A program made the position numbers and the translations under genes. DNA of 64,000 bases, taken from assembly GCA_029959085.1 (NCBI GenBank), contig JARWIR010000015.1:7997017-8061016 (forward strand). The letters run 5' to 3'. This DNA comes from Nemophila menziesii. Its lineage: Eukaryota; Streptophyta; Magnoliopsida; Boraginales; Hydrophyllaceae. Positions 10,564 through 21,521 of this stretch are shown piece after piece. The first letter of the stretch is position 1. Each line of letters starts with the position of its first letter. Under the pieces are notes generated by a model. It was given only the letters and a program-made list of their open reading frames with translations. It had not been told where the DNA came from and did not search any database.

Positions 10564-12420
10564 TAAGGTCTAAAATAACCTTGCTTAAACCCAAAACAAT
10601 GAGCAGTGGGTTGGGTTAGTAAACACAAGTTCAAGCGAGTTAACCCAACTAACCCGAAGAAAGCCATAGTACAAGTCATATCAATAAGATAGCATATAAA
10701 TTATTCATGTTATATTATCCATGTGAGACAAAACAAACACATATATGTGTTTTAGGTGACCAAATATGCACAATAGATAAGCAAATATGGGCACACGATG
10801 CACAGTAGATAAGAAAATATGGGCACAAAGCTCGCACAACATGACATTTTTGCACCAACCCGCAACAACTTGGTCTTTTTGTCCCACATTGATATTTTAT
10901 GGGAAATTATTCATTTTGGTCTACAAATACTAGCTCAAATATGTCTAAGTGTTGTGACTTGACACCCCAGCACCCTCTTAGCATTAACCCTTATTTGTTA
11001 TTTTTTATCATTATTGGATGGGTAGAATTTTTTATTATTTTATATTTGACCCCCTTGGGTTAGACTTAAATTTTAATCATTATCATCTAATCCCTTTGGG
11101 TTATTAATAATAAATTTATTTGACCCTTTTTAAGTTAGATTTTTAGTTATTCGTTGACGCTTTTGGGTTATTAATATTTGATATTTGACCCCTTTGAATT
11201 GGTTATAAACATTAATATTTGATAATTGACCATTGTTGGTTGAATTGAACTCTAAATGTAATGGAAAACCTTGACTATTAAACTAGAACCCAATATGTAG
11301 TGGTTTTTTAACTAGAGTATATTGATTTCCAAAAATTTTAGAAAATAAACTTATCTGTCTTGGTTTATAGTAAAGAGGGTTACCTAACCCGAGCTCAACT
11401 TTAACATATATGTACTTTGTTATTTTAATATTTTATTTAAAAAAAATTGATTACTTATACAATTGGTTAAATTTTTAAAAAATATATGATGTTTAATTTT
11501 TCAAATTTAGATACATTGAGACTAAATATTTTTCTTTTATACAAAAATTAAAATTAAAATATTTGGTAAATTTGGGCGACGTATTGGACCATCAATGCTA
11601 CAACTCTTATCATAGTCTTCTTTAATCACATCAAATGTTTCAAATAGTTTGGTATTGACCATACCATCGTCGTCTAATTTTTTTTTCTTTTAACAGGTCA
11701 TATATATATATGCAAAAAATATATTTCATTTAAAGAAAAAGTATATTCATTATGCCATTTCAATAAACAAACAATTACAACAATGAAAAAGGTAACATAC
11801 ACCACCATCTATTATAAAATGACATGTCATTTTATAAATCAATTTCAGTATATATTTTTATTTATTAAGTACATAATGGATTAGAAAATCAATAATTATA
11901 TTGTTTAAATTTCAAATTTTTAAATTCAAGTTCAATGTGGCTTATATTTTTACTCATTCTATACAAATAATTGATTATCCCAAGGCAACTCTCGCTACTA
12001 ATCTTAAATCATAGACTAAGTAATTAGGTAATTGTCTAAAGGCACGAGTTAAATATGTGAATAAAATTTTAGAACTATACAAAACAGAAAGTGTATCATG
12101 AATCATATAGTGTAATTAATTCGTAAGATACTATAACTATGGTCATTTACATACAATTATTTGAATTTCTATTTCTCTTGACCGATTCGAATATGTCCCT
12201 AGATATGCTTTCGTCTTTACTTTGCTTTAGAACCTTAATATGTTTCGTCAAGATTTAGTTCACCATTGAAGATAATTCTTTTTCTTCCGAAGTTATTATC
12301 ATAGAATGAATTTTGCAGAGTTTATTTTTTCAAATTTAAGAAAAGTTAGATGTGTTTATGAAGATTAAAGTATATGTTTAATAAAAAAAGTAATTTCTAA
12401 CTTTTATTAATAAGTTATTT
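10564..12420 (+). repeat. R block copy 1
   Basis: Matches 1-2545 with the same landmark order ('gccatagtacaagtcat', GTGCACAA-like stretch, 'acaaatactagctcaaat', TTTGACCC periodicity) but lacks the internal duplication of copy 0. Its left end is cut by CACTA element 2 and its right end stops abruptly near 12400 at unrelated DNA. No gene seen. Confidence 0.8.
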
Positions 12421-12830
12421 GAAGGGTTAGTGGGAGAATGAGACATAGGGTCTTGGAGACAAATTTTATTCTCTATAAGGAGGAGAATAAAGCTTAATTT
12501 CTTTAAGAGAATTCAAGGATGACCAAATACTAAAATACCTTACTAACACTAAAAGTAAAAAAGAGTGATGTCACTGTTCATCTCTCTCCACTACCCACCT
12601 ACCTCCGACCTCCGACCTCTGACCACCGGAAAAATTTGACGAGTACTTCATAAAATTGTTGAGTACTCTATAGAAATTGATGAGTACCCTATCGAAATTA
12701 AAGAGGACTCTATAAAATTAAATGAGTACTCTATAAAAATAATGGAGTACTCTATAAAATTAAATGAATACTCTATAAAATTAAAGGAGTACTCTATAAA
12801 ATCAATCTGTATTTTATTCCATTTCAAACT
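12421..12830. repeat. Minisatellite of GAGTACTCTATAAAATTAAA units
   Basis: From about 12640 to 12805 there are 7-8 imperfect tandem copies, 18-25 bp long, of GAGTACTCTATAAAATTAAA. The preceding 200 bp holds no gene. A related but looser set of AGTACTCAGT/AATAAATTTT repeats is at 60170-60350. Confidence 0.75.
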
Positions 12831-13800
12831 AAGTACAAAAGAAAAAAAAACTACTTATAACAATAAAAACTAATCTTACTACAAAGTTGACCGGATCAGG
12901 TCAACAAAAGGCTCTTATTCTACCTACACCTAATGTATGTGTACACTCTACGCATTCGGAAACAAAAAAATAGAACTCCGTTCCTGAAGCTCCGTTGAAG
13001 GAGCCTTGAACTCGCCGAGATCCAAAGATCAGCTCCCAAAAACGGTTGTGATCTCGAACAAGAAGGAGATGGATCGGAGATGGCTTGGCTTCGTCTTCAC
13101 ACTCGCATTTCCTAACACTGCAAATATGGCTCGTTGGAGCTGGTTCGCGAACACAAATACTGCATCAAAATTTTTCGCCACTCGCCAGAAGAAGCATTTC
13201 CGCCACACGCCAACGCTATTCTCTAAGCAGCAACTCGACTAAAAACAAATCTGGAACGACATTTCCACCTGAGGTCACAATCTAATCTGCTCGGAGATCT
13301 ACGAACGAACTCAAATTCTGATGTGCAGCAACATCTGGAGATCTGCGAACGAACTCAAACTCTGATGTTTAAGCTTCACGAACCACCTGATGTTTAATCT
13401 TCACGAACCACCAATGGAGGTTTACTATTGCTGCGAACGGTCAGCTCTGATCTGAAGGAGAACTATGCTCCATTGTTGCAGAATGTTATGGAAAGCTCAA
13501 ATAGAGCCATGGAAGGAGAGCTTAGATCTCGAACAAGAAGGATGGCTTGGCTTCGTCTTCAGGCGACCTAAAAAATGCCTCACGACGGCGGCGAACTCTG
13601 GATCTTCGTGGTGGTGACGCCGAAATCTCCATGGCAGTTTATGAGGCTTACTCTTCATGCAACTGAGCTTCGAAGGGTGGGTGAGATTTTGGAGAATAGC
13701 TGTGAGCAGCCATGGCTTGGGATGAGGGAGGAAGGAGGGAGGAGAGAGGTTTTTTATTTTTAGTTTTTAGGGTTACGGGAAATGAAACTAAAGAGAGAGA
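12831..13800. other. GC-richer unannotated segment with internal duplications
   Basis: More GC-rich than the flanks. Short frames exist on plus (13006-13242, 13575-13763) but I recognise no family. 'atctcgaacaagaagga' followed by 'tggcttggcttcgtcttc' occurs at 13051-13104 and again at 13526-13561, and 'gaacgaactcaaa' with 'ctgatgt' is repeated at 13300-13368. The composition and duplications suggest captured coding or UTR sequence inside an unrecognised element. No function is assigned. Confidence 0.4.
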
Positions 13801-13808
13801 ATAATATG

Positions 13809-13813
<5 letters not shown>

Positions 13814-13881
<68 letters not shown>
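13814..13881. repeat. (TA)n microsatellite
   Basis: An essentially uninterrupted TA run of about 34 units just upstream of the CACTA insertion. Confidence 0.95.
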
Positions 13882-13883
<2 letters not shown>

Positions 13884-14056
13884 GAAAAAAACAAAAAATG
13901 GTAGAAAATGTAAATGTAATAGCGCTATATTATTAATTGAGAAGATTTATAATAGCTAGTTAAATTGTAGTAATTTACTTGTAATAGCCCATTAAGGTGT
14001 AGGAGTAAGGTTGAAGCCCAATTCGTATTGGCCTTGAAAGTGTAAAACTTGATGTT
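13882..14056. other. Left flank of CACTA element 1
   Basis: Non-coding AT-rich flank. The last three bases, GTT at 14054-14056, are the left half of the CACTA target duplication. Confidence 0.7.
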
Positions 14057-14077
14057 CACTACTACAGATCGGGGATT

Positions 14078-14372
14078 TACCCACGACAGTTTACCGACGA
14101 CACGTAAAGTCGTCGGTAATTGTTTCAGATTTACCGACGACAGGTAATTACCCACGAGAAAGCTGTCGCCGGTAGTTTACCGACGACTTGTCTCGTCGGT
14201 AACAAGCAAAACGCCGTCGTCATTTATTTTCTTTTTTTTTATTTTTTTTTGCTTGGAATTGTCGTCGGTAAGTTACCGACAAATAGGAAAGTCGTCGGTA
14301 AAGTGTAGATTTTAACGACGAGACTCTACGTTTACCGACGACTTTACGTGTCGTCGGTAAATTTGACGTGCA
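14078..14372 (+). repeat. Left subterminal repeats (TTTACCGACGAC) and presumptive transposase promoter
   Basis: About ten direct and inverted copies of TTTACCGACGAC (for example near 14091, 14132, 14177, 14331, with inverse GTCGTCGGTAAA near 14291 and 14350) lie within 320 bp of the terminus. In En/Spm-type elements such arrays bind the element-encoded DNA-binding protein and overlap the promoter. Here the transposase ATG follows 0.8 kb downstream, after a T/C-rich leader. Confidence 0.88.
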
Positions 14373-15165
14373 TATATGCGAACAGCCTGTATTTTTTTCT
14401 CCTTAAACCCCAAAAACCCCATTTTTTTCTCCCAATTTCTCCCAAAAACATCATTCAAACTCATTCAAATTTTTTGCAATACCTTCTCCAATTCATCTCT
14501 AACCATTTGCAAGTTTATAATCAAGGTGGGGCATCATCAACACACAATTTCATCTACAAATATTAGGTAAATTCTTGAATTTTTTTTTTTATTATGATCA
14601 TATTTGGTGTAATTCTTGCAATGTTATGGGTTTAGGTTTATTATTACATTATCAAGGTTGGGACTTCATCATCAATATCCAATTTCTTCCACCAATTCAA
14701 GGTATTTTCTTAAAATTTCAAACTTTTTAATTTAATTTTTTATGCATGAATTTTGAATTGTGTATTAGTTGCTATATATAGGTTATTATTTTGTATATTT
14801 TTTGATTGTCTTGTTATATATTGTGTATAAATCACGCATACATTCATTTATTTCATATATTATGTTTCATATATTTTTGTATTTGTGTATTTATTTATGT
14901 GAAATTGTTTATATATTTATTGTGTTGTAATTTTATTTATTTATTTATTATGATGTAATTTTATTTATTTATTTATTTATTTGTGATGTAATTTTATTTA
15001 TTTATTGGTTTGTATTTATATTCAAGCCATTGGTTTGTAATTTGTGTTATTTATATTCATTGTGTTGTAATTTTTTTTTTCATTTTATCAATTGGGTTGT
15101 AATAATTTTTTATTTTATTTTCATATGAATGTAGTTGTCTATTTATCTAAGATTGTTGTAAAGAG
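14373..15165 (+). promoter_or_regulatory. 5' leader of the CACTA transposase gene
   Basis: T-rich, low-complexity sequence with ATTTATTTATT repeats near 14930-15010 and no open frame of note. Its position between the subterminal array and the transposase start makes it 5' UTR and/or leader intron. A splice acceptor-like 'ttgtaaag' precedes the ATG at 15166. The exact transcription start is not determinable. Confidence 0.5.
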
Positions 15166-17773
15166 ATGGCTTCGGATAAGAGTTGGATGGATGCTACGGA
15201 TTTATTCGATCCAAACTATCTTGTTGGGGTTTTGGGTTATATCGCATATGCAAAACAACATTCGCAATTTGGAGATCTTATTTATTGCCCGTGTAACTAT
15301 TGTAAAAATAATCGTCGATTAGCCTCTCGGACGGTTACGAACCACCTTTATAATGAAGGGATTATGAAGTCGTATCGGGTTTGGATAAAACACGGTGAGC
15401 AGCCGGTCGTTCCCGAAGAAATCCCTATTCCGAATAGAGTTAATGAAATTGCCGAGGTTTATGACGATGTGAGACACAGTTACGATGTTGGCGGTCATCA
15501 GGGTGACACCGAGATGAGAGACGCAGAAATTCCAAGTAGTTTCGAAAAACTGTTTAACGAATTGGAGACAGAATTATATCCCGGTTGTAAAGCGATGAGT
15601 TCATTGAACTTCATTGCCAAGCTTATGCACGTAAAGGTAAAGAACAAGTGGACTAACACGTCATTCACCGAGCTATTGGAGTTGATTGGTCGTATTTTGC
15701 CCAAACCTCACACTTTGCCCGATTCGTATGATTCATGCAACAAGAAGTTGAAAAGCTTGGGTATGGGGTATATTACCATCGATGTTTGTTTGAAAGATTG
15801 TGCCATATTTTATAAAGAGTATAAAGACCTCGATAAGTGTCCAGTTTGTAGCGAGTCTAGATGGGAACCAAAGAAGGGTATCAAAGTACCACATAAGAAG
15901 CTCCGCTATTTTCCGATTGCTCCCAGGTTACAGCGACTATACGCTTCAAAGCACACCGCTGAAGACATGGTTAGGCACCATACCGGTAAGAGTGCCGATC
16001 CGGATGTGTTGCGTCATCCTGTTGATGGTGATAGTTGGAAGAGATTTGCATCGCTACACCCTGAGTTTGCTAGTGAACCTCGTAATGTATTTTTGGGTCT
16101 CGGTATCGACGGGTTTTGTCCTTTCTCTATGCAAAACAACTCGTATAGCATGTGGCCTGCCATATTAACCGTCTATAACTTGCCACCATGGGTATGCATG
16201 AAGGAAACCACTTTTCAGCTTTGTTTGTTGATTCCGGGTCCTCGATCGCCCGGTAAGGACATGGATGTTTACCTCCGCCCTATGATAGATGAGTTGGACG
16301 AGTTGTGGAGTAAAGGGATCCTTACGTATGATGCCCATACAAAACAAGAGTTTACTATGAAGGTTTGTCTGTTGTCCACCACCAATGATTTCCCCGCTCG
16401 GTCATACACTTCAGGATGGTCGGGTCAAGGTTACATGGCTTGCCCGGAATGCATGGATTCCACACCTTCATTGGGTGTGACAAAAGGTGTGGTTTACTTT
16501 GACCATAGACGTTGGTTACCCTTCAGACATCGGTTTAGATCAGATAATGTTTCGTACCCGGCAACCAATTTTACTAAGCGACCGAAGAAATATAGTCCAG
16601 CTAGTATTCAGACACAGTTAGATGGTCTTCCCATTGTGTTTCCCGGCAAACACAAGGATTTTGGAGGCAAGGTCACGAAGACTACAGGTCCTCGCCAGAC
16701 GAATTGGAAGAAAAAGAGTATTTTCTATCGTTTACCTTATTGGTCCGCAAATCTGTTGAAGCATAACATTGATGTCATGCACTGCGAGAAAAACGTGTGT
16801 GATGCTCTTCTCGGTACAGTTATAGCAGTCGATGGGAAACCAAACAAAGATAACGCTAAGGCGCGGGAAGATCTTGAGAAAATGAAATTCAGAAAAGAAT
16901 TGTGGTTGGCAACAGAATGAAAAAAAACGATTCTAAAACGTGGAAAGTATACGTTTTCAGCGGAGAAGAGGAAGTTGTTTCTTGAGTGGTTACAGGTACA
17001 GAGGTTTCCCGATGGATTCGCGTCTAGTATGAGGAATAACGTTCACGCCGATACGGGGAAGATCATTAGAATGAAATCTCATGATTGTCATGTTATGATG
17101 CAGTACCTTTTTGTTTGTTGTCTCCCTGGGCTTCTAGATGATAAATCGATTAGCGACGCAATTATTGGGTTAGTTAATGTGTTTAGAGTCGTTTGTAACA
17201 AGAACCTGAGTAGGAAAGAGTTGGTGGATGGTAAGGCGAAAGTGGTTGAAGTGATGTGCAAGTTAGAAATGATCTTACCTCCCGCGTTTTTTGATATCAT
17301 GATCCACTTAGTGATTCACTTATATGATGAAGCGTTGTTAGGGGGCCCGGTTCAAATGCGGTGGATGTACCCATTTGAAAGGTATTTGAAGAAGTTGAAA
17401 GAGTATATTCGAAACCCGGCTAGGCCTGAGGGTTCCATAGCCGAGGGTTACGTGGCGGAAGAGACGTTGACTTTCATATCGCGGTATCTTAGTGAAGAAA
17501 AAACAAAGTTCAACGATCCAGGGAGATACAACGAACAACTGCCAGAACCAAAAGAGATATCCGTTTTCAATTCTCAGTGTACTCCTATTGGCAAGAAAGA
17601 GTCAGTTGCTTTACCAGCTCTTCAGAAGGAGCAAGTCAGTTGGTATATTTTGAATAACTGCGACGAGCTCGAACCATATAGGATGTAAGTAACGTTTACT
17701 TATTTATAAATATATAAATATATATATATATATAAATATATATATATAAATATATAAATATATATATATAAAT

Positions 17774-17812
<39 letters not shown>

Positions 17813-17828
17813 AATATATATATATATA

Positions 17829-17894
<66 letters not shown>

Positions 17895-17958
17895 AATATA
17901 TATATATAAATATATATATATATAAATATATATTTATATAAATATATATATATATATA

Positions 17959-17990
<32 letters not shown>

Positions 17991-18005
17991 AATATTTATA
18001 TATAT

Positions 18006-18036
<31 letters not shown>

Positions 18037-18982
18037 AACCTATTTACATTAACTTATTTATATTCATTTATGATTTTAGAGAACACAAATCCACACTTAC
18101 GGGAACGGGTGACGAAATAGAGATTATGCATCGTCAACGGTTTAAGAGTTGGTTTTTGGAAAAGGTATGTACTTTAGACGTTGGTTTAAACATAATCTAC
18201 TTATGTCCGAGGTTCTTACTATTATTTATGTATTACAGGTTCATGGGATGAAAGAGTCAGGTGATGTATTAGCTACCACTGAGATGGTATCCTTGGCCAA
18301 CATGTCTTTTGGTGCGGTGGACAGATACGATTCATGTGTCGTGAATGGTGTCAAGTGGGTAACTAAGGGTAAAGGAGAAAAAAGAGTGACGCAGGATTAC
18401 GGAGTTTGTACCACGTACGAAGATAGACCATGTTATGGAGAATTAGTGAAAATATTGGAGGTTAATTACACTAAAGGGTGTTCAGTTGTCTTATTCGTTT
18501 GTAAATGGTACAAAATGGCTGAATCAAGGACAAAACATGGGGTAACCTTTATTAACACGACAAACTTTGAGTGGGAAGACGAACCATACATTTTAGCATC
18601 GCAAGCGAAGAAAGTATTCTACATTGACGAGATTAGTGCGAAGAAATCAATGAAGGGTTGGAAAGCCGTTTGGGAAATAAATGATCGTCACGGATGGAGT
18701 CCCGATTTATGGGGTTCGGAATCACTATCTACAAACAACGAGAGCATTAGTATACCTTTGGGTAACACTGAGACGGTTTCCGAACTGGAGAACTTGGCAA
18801 CTACCGAGGAGATCGAGATTGACCCAGCTCATTTTCGTATTGAGATGGCTTTTGAAATGGTTATTGATGAAAACCAGGAAATCGAAGACGACACGTGGGA
18901 GGAATATGGTGATGAAGAAGAACCTATAGAGGTTAATAGCGATGATGAACCTATAGATATTAGTGGATATGAAACTGATTAG
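15166..18982 (+). CDS. CACTA TNP2-like transposase, three exons, one in-frame stop
   Basis: Catalytic transposase of the element. Exon model: 15166-17684, 18080-18164, 18239-18982 (donors GTAAGT and GTATGT, acceptors TTTTAG and TTACAG). The phases join cleanly to give about 1,115 codons. Domains by eye: an N-terminal Transpos_assoc-like zinc region (residues 1-78, [18 protein letters not shown]); a Transposase_21-type core (about 250-560, [28 protein letters not shown]); a DUF4218-like region (about 620-760, [40 protein letters not shown]); and a C-terminal DUF4216-like region ([23 protein letters not shown]). The tail is acidic. A single TGA at 16918-16920 (codon 585, after LWLATE) interrupts an otherwise continuous frame, which resumes [19 protein letters not shown]. 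This copy therefore encodes a truncated protein unless the stop is read through or spliced out. Start ATG chosen because homology begins there. Confidence 0.9.
17700..18045. repeat. AT minisatellite (TATATATAAATA)n in transposase intron 1
   Basis: Nearly the whole of intron 1 (17685-18079) is tandem TATATATAAATA-type units with variable TA spacers. Such arrays are prone to replication slippage and would differ in length between element copies. Confidence 0.9.
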
Positions 18983-19009
18983 GATATTTTGTATTTGTTT
19001 TTTAGTCTT

Positions 19010-20130
19010 AGTGCATTTTGACCATAACTGTTGACTAAACACCCGAACACTCAAGTTTGACCATAACTGTTGACTAAACACCTCGAACACTAACATTTGA
19101 CCCTAACTGTTGACTAAACACCCCGAACACTAACATTTGACCATAACTGTTGACTAAACACCTCGAACACTCAAGTTTGACCCTAACTGTTGACTAAACA
19201 CCTCGAACACTCAAGTTTGACCCTAACTGTTGACTAAACACCTCGAACACTCAAGTTTGACCCTAACTGTTGACTAAACACCTCGAACACTCAAGTTTGA
19301 CCCTAACTGTTGACTAAACACCTCGAACACTCAAGTTTGACCCTAACTGTTGACTAAACACTCGAACACTCAAGTTCGACCATAACTGTTGACTAAACAC
19401 CTCGAACACTCAAGTTTGACCCTAAACTGTTGACTAAACACCTCGAACACTAACATTTGACCATAACTGTTGACTAAACACCTCGACCACTCAAGTTTGA
19501 CCATAACTGTTGACTAAACACCCCGAACACTAACATTTGACCATAACTGTTGACTAAACACCTCGAACACTCAAGTTTGACCATAACTGTTGACTAAACA
19601 CCTCGAACACTAACATTTGACCCTAACTGTTGACTAAACACCCCGAACACTAACATTTGACCATAACTGTTGACTAAACACCTCGAACACTCAAGTTTGA
19701 CCCTAACTGTTGACTAAACACCTCGAACACTCAAGTTTGACCCTAACTGTTGACTAAACACCTCGAACACTCAAGTTTGACCCTAACTGTTGACTAAACA
19801 CCTCGAACACTCAAGTTTGACCCTAATGGTTGACTAAACACTCGAACACTCAAGTTCGAACATAACTGTTGACTAAACACCTCGAACACTCAAGTTTGAC
19901 CCTAAACTGTTGACTAAACACCTCGAACACTAACATTTGACCATAACTGTTGACTAAACACCCCGAACACTAACATTTGACCATAACTGTTGACTAAACA
20001 CCTCGAACACTCAAGTTTGACCCTAACTGTTGACTCAACACCCCGAACACTAACATTTGACCATAAATGTTGACTAAACACCTCGAACACTCAAGTTTGA
20101 CCCTAACTGTTGACCAAACACCTCAAACAA
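19010..20130. repeat. 40-bp minisatellite rich in TTGACC/TTGACT
   Basis: About 28 tandem copies of a 40-bp unit, between the transposase stop and the internal subterminal cluster. The consensus starts TTTGACCCTAACTGTTGACT, then AAACACCTCGAACACTCAAG. Two subtypes alternate at the unit end (CTCAAG and CTAACA) and at CCC/CCA. A higher-order duplication of about 480 bp is visible: the irregular units near 19355-19440 (a shortened 'aaacactcgaac' unit followed by a 'ccctaaactg' unit) recur near 19835-19920. Nearly every unit carries two TTGACY cores, the sequence bound by WRKY factors. There is no coding role. Confidence 0.93.
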
Positions 20131-20214
20131 ATTTGTGTGTGTATATCTTAATTCCAATAAGAATAGAAAAAGAAAAGAAATCAGGTAAAAAATAATTTAA
20201 AAAAAAAAAAAGGG
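20131..20214. other. Junction between minisatellite and internal cluster
   Basis: Short AT-rich sequence with an A-run ending at about 20211. Nothing else seen. Confidence 0.5.
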
Positions 20215-20545
20215 TTTACCGACGACATTTAAAGCTTTACCGACGACATTCTTGACTTGAATGTTGTCGTTAAATATTTACCGACGACATTCAATGTATG
20301 AATGTTGTCGGTAAAGCTTTAACGACGACATTCAAGGAACCTAGTCGTCGGTAAACCCAAATCCAAATTTTATTGGCCAAAATGGGCGGTTCATTTTTCC
20401 CGCCCAAGGATTTACCGACGACTTGCGAAAAGAAGTCGTCGGTAAACCAGGACACGCAACAGTCGTGCGTACGACTGTTTGACGCGTGTCACTGTTACCG
20501 ACAAGTTTGACCTGTTTACCGACGACTTTCGTGTCGTCGGTAAAC
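20215..20545 (+). promoter_or_regulatory. Internal cluster of subterminal motifs upstream of the second CACTA gene
   Basis: About nine copies of TTTACCGACGAC or its inverse, some as head-to-head hairpins (for example 20281-20315 and 20411-20447). A perfect 9-bp stem AACAGTCGT/ACGACTGTT lies at 20458-20479. The motif is the one that marks both ends of the element, but this cluster is 6.1 kb from the left end and 3.4 kb from the right end. A T/C-rich leader-like stretch follows, then the second gene. The best reading is a second promoter under the same autoregulatory protein. A relic terminus of a nested element is the alternative. Confidence 0.7.
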
Positions 20546-21521
20546 AATTTATCTATTAAACCCTACCGAGCTCATTTCTGAAACACAAAAGCTTCAAAAC
20601 ACTCTCCAGAAATTCGATTCCGAGCAACAAGGAGCTATTCCGAGGCATCCCCACAAGCAAACTACATCAAATGTAAGTGTTTTCATGCCAAAATCAATTG
20701 GTTTTTCAATTTTTTTCCTATTTTTCTAAATCAAATCCTAACTTTTTTGTTGTTTTTGTCCTTCTTCCTTTCTTGCGTGGCATGGATTCCTGGACATCCT
20801 CAACACAAATTTCACGTAATAGGTACACGAAATCCTATCTAAACTCTATTTTTTTTTTTTTAAGAATTGCATTTTTTTTCCGGATTTGTATATGTGTTTT
20901 TATGATTTCCGAGTTATTATGTTAATGTTAGTGTTTGTTTAAACGTTTTTGTTAGTTAAATACACCATGTAATTAGAAGTTTTTGTAATTTTTGGCAAAA
21001 TTAGGGTTTTGAATAATTTTTGGATTTTTTGTTAATTTGTTCATGTTATTGGATTAAACAGTAGATTTGTGTTATGGGATTCATTTTTTCAAATTTGTGT
21101 ATGTTTATTACTTTAGGTGTTTGTTAAATTTACGGTTTTTTTGTAAATAAGAATAATTAGTGGACCAGAATGCAATTTATTGAGGACTAAAATGCAATTT
21201 AATAAACTTGGTAATTTTTATGACTTTAGGGTATTTTTTGTAAATATATCAAATTTAGGGACTAAATTGCAAATTATATAATTAGAACAAAAAATGTATA
21301 TGGACTTTAGGGTATTTTTTTTATATAAATAATGTATAAGGACTAAATTGCAAATTAAAAAACTTAGAAAAAAAATATTATGGACTTTAGGGCTTTTTTT
21401 GTAATTATATAACATATAAGGACTTAAAAAATATTATTTTTCAAATTTACACGGGTATTTTTGTAATTTTTAATATAAAAAGGTCTAAAATGCAATTTTA
21501 TTAATTTTATTTAAATTACAG
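20546..21521 (+). other. Leader and first intron of the second CACTA gene
   Basis: A possible non-coding exon from about 20560 to 20670 ends at 'atcaaatgtaagtgt' (donor GTAAGT). T-rich intronic DNA follows up to the acceptor at 21521. The stretch 21150-21500 contains four loose tandem copies of a segment with 'ggactaaattgcaa' and 'gactttagggtattttt'. No coding frame seen. Confidence 0.55.

Noticed and set aside
10355..10619. Overlapping frames on both strands in 10355-10679
   Set aside because: Produced by the subterminal repeat array of CACTA element 2.
13006..13763. Short plus-strand frames as genes
   Set aside because: Overlapping frames without family resemblance, and the segment contains duplicated pieces. 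Described only as a GC-richer segment.
19010..20130. CRISPR-like or other regularly spaced array
   Set aside because: The repeats are contiguous 40-bp tandem units with no unique spacers, in a plant transposon.
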